Source: Littorina saxatilis | Taxonomy: Eukaryota; Mollusca; Gastropoda; Littorinimorpha; Littorinidae | Reading direction: 5' to 3' | NCBI RefSeq assembly: GCF_037325665.1 | Contig: NC_090261.1 | Span: forward strand, 66,085,195-66,149,194 | DNA length: 64,000 bases | Shown: piece after piece, positions 11,071 to 21,890 of the stretch | How positions within the stretch are numbered: position 1 is the first letter of the stretch | Layout: each line of letters starts with the position of its first letter | The notes under the pieces: generated by a model | What the model was told of the DNA's origin: nothing | Seen by the model: the letters and a program-made list of their open reading frames with translations, nothing else | Database searches by the model: none | Program-made: the position numbers and the translations under genes

Positions 11071-11266
11071 GTCCTTAAGCGGCAAAATATTCAGCATTCT
11101 CTATTTCTGGTGTTGGTAGCGCGACTCTGTTGTTGCGAGAATTCCACTGGGAGGTAGAGAGAGACCCGAATCAGTTTCAGCGATGGGACAATACAGTAAT
11201 TATGAGAATGATGGAGTAAATATGATATGCACGGCACTGTAATGGAAACGTTTTTAATGGCTTTGC

Positions 11267-12705
11267 TTGTTCTGTATCAACACACGACTGCGACGCATTA
11301 CGCTTTGTTTGCTTTGTATCAACACACGACTGCAACGCATTACGCTTTGCTTGCTTTGTATCAACACACGACTGCAACGCATTACGCTTTGCTTGTTCTG
11401 TATCAACACACGACTGCAACGCATTACGCTTTGCTTGTTCTGTATCAACACACGACTGCAACGCATTACGCTTTGCTTGTTCTGTATCAACACACGACTG
11501 CAACGCATTACGCTTTGTTTGCTTTGTATCAACACACGACTGCAACGCATTACGCTTTGTTTGCTTTGTATCAACACACGACTGCAACGCATTACGCTTT
11601 GTTTGCTTTGTATCAACACACGACTGCAACGCATTACGCTTTGTTTGCTTTGTATCAACACACGACTGCAACGCATTACGCTTTGTTTGCTTTGTATCAA
11701 CACACGACTGCAACGCATTACGCTTTGTTTGCTTTGTATCAACACACGACTGCAACGCATTACGCTTTGTTTGCTTTGTATCAACACACGACTGCAACGC
11801 ATTACGCTTTGTTTGCTTTGTATCAACACACGACTGCAACGCATTACGCTTTGCTTGTTCTGTATCAACACACGACTGCAACGCATTACGCTTTGTTTGC
11901 TTTGTATCAACACACGACTGCAACGCATTACGCTTTGCTTGCTTTGTATCAACACACGACTGCAACGCATTACGCTTTGTTTGCTTTGTATCAACACACG
12001 ACTGCAACGCATTACGCTTTGTTTGCTTTGTATCAACACACGACTGCAACGCATTACGCTTTGTTTGCTTTGTATCAACACACGACTGCAACGCATTACG
12101 CTTTGTTTGCTTTGTATCAACACACGACTGCAACGCATTACGCTTTGCTTGTTCTGTATCAACACACGACTGCAACGCATTACGCTTTGTTTGCTTTGTA
12201 TCAACACACGACTGCAACGCATTACGCTTTGTTTGCTTTGTATCAACACACGACTGCAACGCATTACGCTTTGCTTGTTCTGTATCAACACACGACTGCA
12301 ACGCATTACGCTTTGTTTGCTTTGTATCAACACACGACTGCAACGCATTACGCTTTGTTTGCTTTGTATCAACACACGACTGCAACGCATTACGCTTTGT
12401 TTGCTTTGTATCAACACACGACTGCAACGCATTACGCTTTGTTTGCTTTGTATCAACACACGACTGCAACGCATTACGCTTTGCTTGTTCTGTATCAACA
12501 CACGACTGCAACGCATTACGCTTTGTTTGCTTTGTATCAACACACGACTGCAACGCATTACGCTTTGTTTGCTTTGTATCAACACACGACTGCAACGCAT
12601 TACGCTTTGTTTGCTTTGTATCAACACACGACTGCAACGCATTACGCTTTGCTTGTTCTGTATCAACACACGACTGCGACGCATTACGCTTTGTTTGCTT
12701 TGCAC
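11267..12705. repeat. 42-bp x ~34 tandem array, open in several frames
   Basis: About 34 nearly identical 42-bp units (core TATCAACACACGACTGCAAC then GCATTACGCTTTG). Because 42 is a multiple of 3 and the unit lacks stops in several frames, open frames of roughly 480-530 codons occur on both strands, including a minus-strand frame at 12769-11177. Units differ almost only in a 9-base window (TTTGCTTTG, CTTGTTCTG or CTTGCTTTG). The first and last units share CTGCGACGC where all inner units have CTGCAACGC. This pattern is that of a homogenised minisatellite. In the minus frame the 14-residue unit contains KRNALQSCVDT, so a peptide-precursor reading is possible but unproven. Confidence 0.9.
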
Positions 12706-12964
12706 TCATCGTGGTGCAAGCAAACAGCACATAACATTGTCTAAGCAGTCTGTTAGCTGTGTCTGACATTTAAGCCAGAAGTGATTTGTTAATTAAAGTG
12801 GGACACGTCACACGTCACCCGAGTCAGAACAAAAGCGAAAAGAGAACTCGTCTAATTGGTTTGCGTTTATTAGACTGACCACACAGCAAATGAAAGACAT
12901 GCAATACAGACGCAGTTCATGACCCTGTACAAACAAATGTGCGCGCAAGGTCACACACATCAAG

Positions 12965-12995
<31 letters not shown>

Positions 12996-13037
12996 TGCAC
13001 GCACGCACACACACAGACAAACACAAACACATGCACG

Positions 13038-13083
<46 letters not shown>

Positions 13084-13209
13084 CATTCACAAACACCACA
13101 CACAAACACACACACACACCCACGCACAAACCCACACAAACCCCCCGCATCCGACACACACACACACGCACACTTACACACACACACCCTACACACACAC
13201 AAACACACA
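12965..13209. repeat. Compound (CA)n microsatellite
   Basis: Imperfect CA repeat with GCACGCACGCAC and CAAACA interruptions. Long His/Thr open frames here are simple-sequence artefacts. Confidence 0.95.
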
Positions 13210-13600
13210 CTGACTGTTAGGTATGCAATGCCTTGGCCGGTCGACGACAAAGACATGCATTCTACTTTATTTTGTTTTATTGATTTCCTCCTATCATAGG
13301 CAAACATTTGAGCACTGACGGCACGCTGTTTAAACTTCTCTTGATGACGCTGAGCAGTCGAACTCGTGTTTTCTATTATGTAAGAGCCCTAGCTGTTATT
13401 AGCTCGATCAAAATCGTCAAACGGAGAATCGTGGGATTAGCATTTAATCGACGGTTTGGGTTTGTGTAAAAAGGAACTTATCACCTAGGTCAGGATTCGT
13501 GTTCCTATTGGCGAGAAACTGCCTCACGTACAAACTTGTCAGTGCATTGTACCAACTTAAGGTTTGCCTTGAAAATGCGTCTTTAAATGTAGAAGTCGTG

Positions 13601-15899
13601 ATGACGTTTCCCTTCAAAACGCGAATTTTTCTCTTTCTCTTGGCAAACGCCTTGAGACTTATGTCGGGACAGTCTACAGGGCGGCTTTCAGAGAACTGGC
13701 CCGATTTTTCCTTCGATGACTCCGGGACCAGATTAGCCTACTACCGATGGCGATCGTGGCTTCTTGATCATCCAGCTATCCGCCAAAAAGTTCCGCCGAT
13801 TCCGAAGAAGCCTGGATTGACTGCTGAAGACAAGATGAACGTCAGTGTCAAGGTCACCCCAGCGATCGTATTGCCCAACAGACCGTACGCCTATCGGCGA
13901 AGATGCAGTTCTGGTGGATAGACCCTGTTTTGGCCACGACGGATGATTTGGACGAGTTATTCAGTGACGGTAACGTTTCGCTTCTGCCCGAGTCTGTCAC
14001 GATTCCTTCTGACTTGCTGTGGCTGCCTCCACTGGTCGTGGTGGAAAGCATCAGCGTTTCCGCGATTCTGCGCGAAGTGAACGAAGTGGAAGTGAAGAAG
14101 AATGGTCAAATCTTCATCGAACTCCCGTACGTCGTCACTTTCTCCTGTCCGTTCGACATGTCCGGATACCCCTTCGACGAGCACGACTGCTCCGTAACAC
14201 TTGTCGACACGTCTGAGACAGTGAACGTCCGTCCTTCGGGAACACCATGGGATATCACTCTTTCTCAGACATTCGGCGTGGAGGGTGAGTGGGACCTTGT
14301 CGATGTTGTGGAGAACGTGCTGGTCTTTGAGAACACTGGCCACATTTACGCTCAGTGCGTTCTGCGCCTGAGGAGAAAGGCGACCTTCTACGTTGTTCTG
14401 ATGATTGTGCCGATGGTGATGACTTCCTACCTGAACGTGCTGGTCTTTCTCCTGCCTCCTGACCTCGGTGACAAGGCGTCCTACCTCGTCACTGATCTCA
14501 TTTCTACGTCATTCTTTGCCTCGTTCTTCAACCTAGAGGCATCAACCACATCCCAGGAGTCGTTTGGCTTTTTGTTTTCGTGCTGGCGGAAAGTTTTTTT
14601 GCTCTTCTCACCAGCCTCGTCATGCTGAGAAAGTACAAAAGGGAGAGAAGTGGCCAAGAGAAAGGGGAAATGATTTCTACTACCGGGAACATGAGTTTCG
14701 TTTCTGGCTATAAAAAACTGGGCTTTACCTCCCAAACTGCAAGCCACCCCACAGGTTTTGAAGGCTCCTCCAATAAACTGGATTCTGTTTCTGGTGAAAT
14801 GAACGACACGTTCCATGAAAAGAAATTTCGTACTTCCGGAGAACTCCCTTATTCTGGCAAAGCTGTACCAAAAAAAAGCAGGAAGTAGATTCCATGTCCA
14901 ATGCCCCAGCGAGTTGGAGAGGAATAGGCATGCCTGCCAAGAGCGTGGATAATGTTCTCTTTGTGGTCCTGTTCACATCCAACACCATCGCAATCATTGC
15001 CATTTTGGCCTTCGTGGTGTTACATTCACATACGACTTCACACACATCTACAAGGTGGTCCAAAAAAGTGCCTTATTTCCTTTTTGATCTCATTTTTGAC
15101 TGCGAAGATAGATTTTGAAAATTTGCTCACCAAACAATAGTAGAATGATGGGAGATTATGTCTTGCAAATTTGGTAGAAACTGGTCTGTCCTTAGTAGTT
15201 GATAATATGCTCTATCCAGGCTCGTCTTCGCTGCGGAACTGCTGCTGCACGAACGTTGAAATTGTCCATGACTCGTCCAATCATGTCAGCTGGTATGCGC
15301 CTGATTTCCCTTCCGTCAGAGCTGCCAGGGCCTGGGGATTGTTGCCGTATATTCTGTCCTTGAGGTACCCCCACAGAAAGTAGTCGGGTGGGTTGACATC
15401 AGGGGAGTAGGGTGGCCAAGGGAAGATCTGTTTGAACAATAGAGCGGAGCACCATCTTGTTGGTAGATAACTGTGTTCATATTAACTCCCCTTTTCTTCG
15501 TTAGACCAGGAATGAACTTGGTCTGCATAAGTGCACGAGTCATGGACAATTTAAGCGTTTGTGTTATTTATTAAGGAGATTTCTGTTGCAGCAGTTCTTC
15601 AACGAAGAGGAACCTGCATGGATAGAGCATCATTATTATCAACTACAAAGGACATATTAGTGACTGTAACGTATTGTTTTGTTTATAACAAACGTTCCAA
15701 CAACTTACCTTTCTTGTGTTTTGATTATCAACTACTAAGGACAGACCAGTTTCAACCAAATTTGCAAGACATAATCTCCCATCATGCTGCTTTTGTTTGC
15801 TGAACACATTTTCTTACATTTCTCTTCGCAGTCAAAACTGCGATCAAAAATAAACTAGGGCGCTTTTTTGGACCTCCCTGTAGGCTATATAGAAAGTGA
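13601..15899 (+). pseudogene. Cys-loop ligand-gated ion channel (nAChR-like), intronless and broken
   Basis: The ATG at 13601 opens a signal-peptide-like stretch (KTRIFLFLLANALRL). After a frame change near 13860-13880 the ligand-binding domain continues (QTVRLSAKMQFWWIDPVL). The Cys-loop CPFDMSGYPFDEHDC at about 14146-14190 has the canonical 13 residues between cysteines. TM1 (FYVVLMIVPMVMTSYLNVLV) and TM2 (GDKASYLVTDLISTSFFASFF) follow. TM3 (ESFFALLTSLVMLRKY) is in another frame, then a cytoplasmic loop, a stop at about 14886-14888, and TM4 (DNVLFVVLFTSNTIAIIAIL) in a third frame. Loop C lacks the vicinal cysteine pair of alpha-type nicotinic subunits; GDK before TM2 suggests a cation-type pore. 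A mariner-like insertion (15051-15880) lies before the ancestral stop (TGA 15897-15899). Absence of introns suggests a retrocopy, which is frequent among molluscan receptors; three frame changes suggest a pseudogene unless they are assembly errors. Confidence 0.85.
15051..15880 (-). mobile_element. mariner/Tc1-like element, internally deleted, TA target duplication
   Basis: Ends are CAAGGTGGTCCAAAAAAGTG and its inverted counterpart CGCTTTTTTGGACCTCCCTG, flanked by TA at 15049-15050 and 15881-15882. The similarity between arms extends about 200 bp inward. On the minus strand, transposase fragments remain: NTVIYQQDGAPLYCSNR at about 15420-15470 (the DGAPPH block of IS630/mariner transposases), then PADMIGRVMDNFNVRAA and VPQRRRAWIEHIINY in another frame near 15190-15290. 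The N-terminal half and the first catalytic aspartate block are missing, so this copy is not autonomous. It interrupts the 3' end of the ion-channel sequence. Confidence 0.8.
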
Positions 15900-16379
15900 C
15901 ACTCAACTCTTTGCAAAGGTTTTATGGTGAATGTCACTTGTTTAATTTCATCACTCCGTGTATTTAAAAACATCTGTAATGCGGCCACCAGTCTGGTCGA
16001 ACAAGAACGTTCTACGGTTTGCTATTTTAAATTCGGGACGGACAAACCTCTAAACAAGGGTCTTCAACTCTTGCATTTGGATTACATGGAAACACTTTTA
16101 TGGACAAACTATAAACACATCGTTTCCAAATGGTTTCCTCTTTCCATTTTACTTGTTTGAAATGCTTATAAGTGTTGTAATTAGATGTGTGATTTAAAAC
16201 AGTTCCATCTATCGTTCTGAGGTGGTGTCATAATGCCAGGTGTGTTAACGTCCATAAAATAAGTGTAGTCGTCTTTTTTTTCTATTCATTTATTTATGAA
16301 TTCATCATTCATTTATCTTTCTATTTAATTATTGATCATTGTATTCAATCATTATTTCATTGGCTTTATTAATCAATTT

Positions 16380-16462
16380 ATACATGTATCTACTTCTTGT
16401 CCGTCGCGATATAACCTTGAATGGTTGAAAACGACGTTAAACACCAAATAAAGAAAAGAAAG
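16380..16462 (+). mobile_element. SINE 3' tail fragment
   Basis: CGTCGCGATATAACCTTGAA then TGGTTGAAAACGACGTTAAA then CACCAAATAAAGAAAAGAAAG matches the 3' tail of the SINEs at 42206-42562 and 41884-42033. No head is visible upstream. Confidence 0.6.
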
Positions 16463-16855
16463 TCTACTTCTTGTGTTAAGTCGTTCATCCAATTTGAGTA
16501 CATAACATGCTTAATACGATTTGGAATTCGCATCCCCGGTCCTTATCCTATCTGTTTTGAGAGATTGTGGAATGATAGCAGATTAAATCAATCAGATGAC
16601 AGCATCATTAGAAATGAATGTGTATTACTGTCGTTAATGTGTGTGCTTTCTGTTTTTGTTTGGTTGTTGGTATTTTTGTGTCCGTGTGTATAGGGATGGT
16701 GGTGGTTGTTACCTTGACGACAGGCTTGAAAGGTTGTCGTCTGCAATTTCTCTTTTTGGTAATTCAGATTACGAGAACCAATTGGTATTTTCGACGTCAT
16801 GACTTTTGCTTTCCAAATAAAATCTTTGAAACAAAACCCCGCCTTGTCGTTCTTC

Positions 16856-16876
16856 GGTGTGTGTGTGCGTGTTTGT

Positions 16877-16928
<52 letters not shown>

Positions 16929-16930
16929 AC

Positions 16931-16980
<50 letters not shown>
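16856..16980. repeat. (GT)n microsatellite
   Basis: GT repeat interrupted once by GCACGG at about 16927. The 500 bp to its left and 300 bp to its right hold no gene I recognise. Confidence 0.95.
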
Positions 16981-16982
<2 letters not shown>

Positions 16983-17296
16983 ACATCATCCTTCACAAAG
17001 GAATTAATATTTAATTGTCTTGTTCGTTCTCTTTCAATGTGAAGTTATTTCCTATTTATTCTTTTTCATATTTGGCGTACAACGCTGTGATTTCCACACT
17101 GTCCGCGTGTTCTCTACCAGATGAATCTATTTTGGTTTATTCTTGTAATGCACTGTGTTTGTTTGATTGATGCCATTGTGTGTTTTGTGTCAATGCATTG
17201 CCCCTATTCGGCCTTTTTAGTCATGAACATAGCCGTCAAATCTTCTTGAATGACGTATGTCGATCTCTTATGTTATTGGTTGTATTTTGCATCCGT

Positions 17297-17312
17297 GATG
17301 ACTAAGATAAGG

Positions 17313-17392
<80 letters not shown>

Positions 17393-17799
17393 TCAGACTC
17401 AAAACTTTATTACAAAAGGATAAAGGTTTTAGGCAAAGCCTATTCTTCCAACCTGTCCTTTATACAACACATAAAGACAGACGCACATAAAAAAAATATA
17501 AATTCAATCATATAAAATACATTGTATGAAATGCAACACAATGTGCATTTAAGGAATTACATAAGGAGAACTCAAAAATGACAAAATTACCTTGACATAG
17601 TTATACCTTTCATTTGGGAATAAAGTTGCTCCGATCAGCTACACATCCGTTAACACTAGTACAAAATGTTTAACAAAATAACAATCGAACAAGACATTTC
17701 ATTCACGAATGATGTGTGAACGTGACTGTCTCTTAAACATTTTCACTGAAGTTGCATTTCTTATCTGTTGGGGGAGAGAGAGAGATGACTAAGATAAGG

Positions 17800-17803
<4 letters not shown>
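17297..17803 (-). mobile_element. LINE 3'-end fragment with (TG)n tail and 20-bp target duplication
   Basis: GATGACTAAGATAAGGAAAC occurs at 17297-17316 and again at 17784-17803. Between them lies an (AC)n tract (17315-17389) and then, on the minus strand, a non-coding LINE-like 3' UTR ending in TTGTAATAAAGTTTTGAGTC just before (TG)n. Duplicated target, A/T-rich 3' end with AATAAA and a simple-repeat tail are the marks of a 5'-truncated retroposed copy. The LINE clade cannot be named because no coding part remains. Confidence 0.7.

Positions 17804-17886
<83 letters not shown>
17802..17886. repeat. (CA)n microsatellite
   Basis: Perfect CA repeat directly after the right-hand target duplication of the LINE fragment; it is the original tract, of which the left one (17315-17389) is the copy. 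Confidence 0.95.
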
Positions 17887-17888
<2 letters not shown>

Positions 17889-18187
17889 CTTCTAAAGAAA
17901 GTTACAAGTTTAGTTTTATTTATTAGCAAAAAATATTTTCGATAAGTAATATACACTCTTCCACCTAGGATGTTCCCGTTCGGTGAGTGTTCAAATGGAA
18001 GGCTCTTTGTACTGTGTGTAAAAGCCTGACAGTATCCTGACAGTATCTGTGATGGTTTACGGGAGGCGTACTGTGCCTTTAACTTGCCATGCCAGGTGTA
18101 CGAAATTTATATTCCCTTGTTCCCTGTTAGTCTTGGTGGTGGAAGGGGTGGAGGGAAGGTAGCGCGACATTCGTTTGCGCGAGATCA

Positions 18188-18678
18188 CATATCGTCGCTG
18201 GCCTTCGAAGACCTCGTAGGCCTATCTTCAAAATCATAGTTCTGAGATAATGACAAAGGAGTGTCTTAAAAATTCAAATTCCTCTTCACCAGATTTTTGT
18301 TTGTTATAAAGCGTAGGTAACAACTCGATTAATGATTCCTGGTCGTTTCTAGACAAATACAATATTTTGGCGAGTTTAGATCAAAACGTGTAGATACGAG
18401 GTTTTCACTTTTTTGTTTTGAATTTAAGGAACAATTACGAGGATTTTCAACAGACTCGCAGGGATTCAAACAGACAATACGAGGTTTTCCCGCTAATGTC
18501 TCAACACCCAACGCAATACGAGGTTTTTAAAATCAGGGGAAAAAGATCTTTGCAAAATAGATAGAGTTACAAGCTTTTCACAGATGATAGGAAAAAAATC
18601 AAGGGACGGAACCATGCAAAAATCCGAAAATCGGGAAAATGTAAGTTACGAGGTCTTCGAAGGCCAGTGACGATATTG
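18188..18678. mobile_element. MITE with TCGCTGGCCTTCGAAGACC termini and TACGAGG subterminal motifs
   Basis: ATCGTCGCTGGCCTTCGAAG then ACCTCGTA at about 18190-18217 has its inverted copy TACGAGGTCTTCGAAGGCCA then GTGACGAT at 18648-18675. Between them the motif TACGAGGTTTT or a close variant recurs at about 18393, 18437, 18478 and 18519, always in the same orientation as the right terminal copy. No ORF of note. Evenly spaced subterminal copies of a terminal motif are typical of transposase-binding sites. Confidence 0.75.
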
Positions 18679-18714
18679 GTATTATCCCTTCGCCCACATC
18701 CCATTTTCGCCTAC

Positions 18715-18880
18715 GAGATTTTTTACTGGAAGTAAAAAAAAAATGCGGAGTACAAATTTCGTGGAGGGAGTAATTTGTTCGTGCCTTGGGGAGTTCTTTT
18801 CTCGTACGAAAACTTTACTCGGAGTAAGAATTTCGTACGAAATTTTTACTCCGGAGTAAATTTTTCGTGGAGTACAAATT
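18715..18880. repeat. ACTCCGGAGT palindromic repeat cluster
   Basis: A chain of short inverted motifs: TTTACTGGAAGTAAA, GGAGTACAAATTTCGTGGAG, CTTTACTCGGAGTAAG, TTTCGTACGAAA and TTTTTACTCCGGAGTAAATTT. Each is a near-perfect palindrome centred on (A)CTCCGGAG(T) or CGTACG. No ORF. Confidence 0.6.
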
Positions 18881-19289
18881 GCGTGTTACAACGGCACTGT
18901 TACTCAAAAAATGATTCCCAGAAAACGGCGTACAAAGTTTTCCAAATGATGTCAAATGATCATAAATCCCTTTGAAAATCTGGCCTTATCACGAATAAAC
19001 AATTATTGACGATTGCCGCGCAAAAGCGGTACCCAAACATGCGTGACTGAAGTGATTAAAGTGAAATTTGACAGCCATTCAGCCACAGTCGCCAGAGCCA
19101 GAGCTCTTTACAAAACGTAGAAAGAGATGCTGTTCCTTGGGAAGAATAATTCTGCGAAGTTGTACCCGCTCGTACAATTATGTGCAGACATGTTTTTGCC
19201 CAAACACATCAGTAGGTCAGACAACGCCTTTAAATGCTTTTCCTTGTCTCTGTCTACAGGTAAAGAAGAAGAAGACAGGCAGCTCTTAC

Positions 19290-19352
19290 CGGCATAGATG
19301 AGCGACGTGTTGCCGGGACACGACTGACGACCCCATCTGACGAACGTGGAGC
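19290..19352 (-). CDS. Short-chain-collagen-C4-like protein, internal exon
   Basis: A 63-nt exon with strong sites on both sides (polypyrimidine tract and TTTCAG acceptor, GTAAGA donor). It reads STFVRWGRQSCPGNTSLIYAG, shown here as STFVRWGRQSC and PGNTSLIYAG. The block (S/T)-x-VRWGR-x-x-CP-x-x-x-x-L(I/V)Y-x-G is the hallmark of the molluscan and cnidarian short-chain collagen C4-like / uncharacterised secreted family. It starts and ends in phase with the exon at 19773-20010 (G of Gly from there plus GC here). The next exon, expected to start with a Gly-Gly-x-x-(Y/T) block, was not found in the window, so the gene either continues beyond repeats at lower coordinates or is partial. Confidence 0.7.
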
Positions 19353-19645
19353 CTGAAACAGAAATAACAGTGTTATACACCTGTTATCCCTTCATACAGC
19401 TCATACACCTGTCATTCTTGTTCATCTATGAGCTTAAGGCATTAATTTTCAACTTCAACCGGGTATGTGAGCTCAGCCCCAATCCCAATTTCTTGAAAGA
19501 TGGTTACCAAAGTTTACATTACGAATTTTCAGCAAGAGTAATGCCTTTTACAATTCAGAAAATTGCTCTCACAAAGTAGGCCAAACGAACCTGAATGACG
19601 TTATATAAGAGGTTCATTATCTCGACCGAGTAATTTGTTTGTGAC

Positions 19646-19648
<3 letters not shown>

Positions 19649-19741
<93 letters not shown>
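19649..19741. repeat. (AC)46 microsatellite
   Basis: Perfect AC repeat inside the intron between the two short-chain-collagen-like exons. Confidence 0.95.
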
Positions 19742-19744
<3 letters not shown>

Positions 19745-19772
19745 TCGACTGACACACTTGTAGTATACTTAC

Positions 19773-20010
19773 CCGTGAAATCCGAGTAGTACGGGTCATC
19801 AGGTTGCTCGCTCACTCCGCGGTAAGGCGAGTTCTGCAGAGAACTGATCTTGTCGGCCTCCCCCAGCTGTTCCTTAATTGGTTGTCTCGAGGTCATCTGT
19901 GGCCGTCTGCAGTTTGTCTTTGGTTGTCTGGAGGTCATCTTTGGCTGTCTGGAGATCATCTTTGGTTGTCAGGAGGTCATCTTTGGTTGATTAGAGGTCA
20001 GTTGTAGAAT
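19773..20010 (-). CDS. Short-chain-collagen-C4-like protein, upstream exon with coiled-coil repeats
   Basis: The exon ends at 19773 with donor GTAAGT. Its last part reads LGEADKISSLQNSPYRGVSE then QPDDPYYSDFTG, phase 1, and joins exactly to the VRWGR exon at 19352. Upstream on the same strand is a 21-nt repeat that in one frame gives heptads TTKDDLQ, TAKDDLQ, TTKDKLQ, TATDDLE, a clear coiled coil; family members have an N-terminal coil at this place. The coil frame and the LGEADK frame differ and meet near CAATTAAGGAACAG (about 19875-19890), so a one-base indel or an unseen splice lies there. The 5' end is uncertain. Confidence 0.55.
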
Positions 20011-20230
20011 TCTGCGTAACAACAGAAGCCTTCAGCTAGAATCATAGATAGACAGAGAGAGACAGAGAGAGAAAAAAACAGAAAGACAGAGATATATAGA
20101 CACAGAGACAGAGACATATACAGAGACAGAGAGATGGTGGGTTGGTTAAACGGAAGTTAGCAAGCTGCGAATTATCCCCATTGAGTTTCATCGGTTGCTT
20201 TATCAGTAGACGAGACAACGGTTAAAGGCC
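20011..20230. other. Purine-rich low-complexity stretch
   Basis: GACAGAGA-type low-complexity sequence at about 20048-20133 followed by unique sequence. No gene seen. Confidence 0.6.
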
Positions 20231-20717
20231 AGGGCAAACTCCTCTTTATATATGCCCAAAAAAAAATTTCAAACAAAAATTGCTTGTTTGCATGGCATTT
20301 GGTCTATAATTGACCTATGTCATACTCATTTGGAGTAAAACTTTGAAATTAGTGATTTAGAAGACAAAACGTTACCGTCCCATATATGGGACAGTGGGCA
20401 CGAGAGGGTAGGGGTTTTCTTACTTTCTCACATTACATAGAAAAGCAAAAATTACAGATGATCTGAACTTTTATTGAAATAAAATCATTCAAGATAACAT
20501 AAACAAGTCACACAACTGAATTTTGAGCAATTGTTGCCTTTGATAAATGGGAAATAAACTGTTCATTCTAACATTTTGTACAGAATGAAACAAACTGTGA
20601 ACACAGTTCGACATTTTCGTTTCTGACTCTGGAAACAGTCGGTGGCTTTTGTCATTTTGACTTCAATTCAACTGAGTATAGAGTGTTGCAGTCGTAGTTC
20701 ACATACGTTGAAGAACA

Positions 20718-21200
20718 TCATTTAGTGTGATATTGCCGGAAGCATCGGTCATGAACCCCGACCTTGCATTTTGAGCAACGGTGCTTGGTCTTCTTGCCGC
20801 AAGCTCCGCATCCCAGTTGTGTTGGCCATAATTCCACCAGATGGTCCAGTCGGTCAAACCTGATCTCTTCCAAGACCCGCTTGTCCACAGAAACGTGGCC
20901 TCTTGGACGGCCAGGTGCTGCATGGTGTGAAGCGCGGCCGGCCAAGGTAGACCCTGACAACTCGCCTGTAGATGGCGAGAAGATCCATCGGGTTGTTCTT
21001 TGCAGCCTCAGTTGCTCGATACAGATGCCACACCTGTTGGATACAGACGTCTAGGCAGTAGGCAAAGATGGCCCACCACCACTTCTTCGAGCGTATGGCA
21101 ACCCTGTACTTGCCAACGTTCTGATCAGTGCGATCAACACCTCCCATGGTTTGGTTGTAGTGGCAAATCAGGAAGGGCTGTGGGAGTTTTTTGGTTTTTT
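20718..21200 (-). pseudogene. piggyBac transposase C-terminal remnant
   Basis: Minus-strand reading gives LICHYNQTMGGVDRTDQNVG and YRVAIRSKKWWWAIFAYCLD, the conserved piggyBac block with its late catalytic Asp (MGGVD-x-x-D). The reading frame changes near 20920. It continues RVLEEIRFDRLDHLVE and ends with the C-terminal cysteine-rich finger CGACGKKTKHRCSKCKVGVH then DRCFRQYHTK and a stop at 20718. The N-terminal and first catalytic parts are absent: beyond 21200 only a T-rich run is seen. Sequence to about 20224 (TTTATATATGCCC, CCCATATATGGG) is probably the element's own 3' region. Confidence 0.8.
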
Positions 21201-21462
21201 TGTTTTTTGTTTTTTTGTATTTGCCAAGCACATCATTGTGGGGCTTTTAATCAATAGCATGCATCCGTCTACAATGTATCATCATTCATCCTTCAACATG
21301 TATAATAAATATGTAAACGGCAAGTATGCAAGACATAATATATACAACATTAGGAACTAACAGACAGACGGACATATAACATACCGTTCGCCTACAAGTG
21401 AGGCCGGAGCGTAACATAACATGCAGATTACAATACTAATAAAAAGACAGAAAGATAGAGAG

Positions 21463-21551
<89 letters not shown>
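21463..21551. repeat. (TTG)30 microsatellite
   Basis: Perfect TTG trinucleotide repeat of about 30 units. Confidence 0.97.
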
Positions 21552-21624
21552 ACTTTGTACATATAATTAATCAGATTGCTTTTGAAGTCAGGCGAATACA
21601 TTCCATGCATCTGTCCAGATCGTC

Positions 21625-21890
21625 ATACTGTCCTTAACCAAGAATATCCAGTAAATAAAAGGCAAAAATAGTTAATCCAAAATCTGAACGTTGGCTAAAA
21701 CACCTAGTAAATAAAAGACACAACAAACAGTAATGAAACATCTGAAAGCTGTCCAAAAACATCCAATAAACAAAAGACACAAAAATAATCAACCCACAAT
21801 CTGAAAGCTGTCGGAAAACATGTCCAATAAATAAAAGACAAAAAAGAACCCGATCGATCCAAATCCTGAACGTTGTCTTTCCCAGAATCT
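21625..21890. repeat. Degenerate ~60-bp tandem repeat x 4
   Basis: Four imperfect units carry (A/T)CCA(A/G)TAAATAAAAG(G/A)CA followed about 30 bp later by ATC(T/C)GAA(C/A)G(T/C)TG. The unit length varies from about 58 to 66 bp. No coding function is evident. Confidence 0.7.

Noticed and set aside
11227-12766. Plus-strand frames of about 500 codons (LYQHTTATHYALFA or CINTRLQRITLCLL units)
   Set aside because: Frames are open on both strands only because the 42-bp unit lacks stops; kept as a repeat, with only the minus KR-containing frame listed as speculative.
20764-21257. Plus-strand frames over the piggyBac remnant
   Set aside because: The minus strand carries MGGVD-x-x-D, YRVAIRSKKWWW and the Cys-rich tail; the plus frames are shadows.
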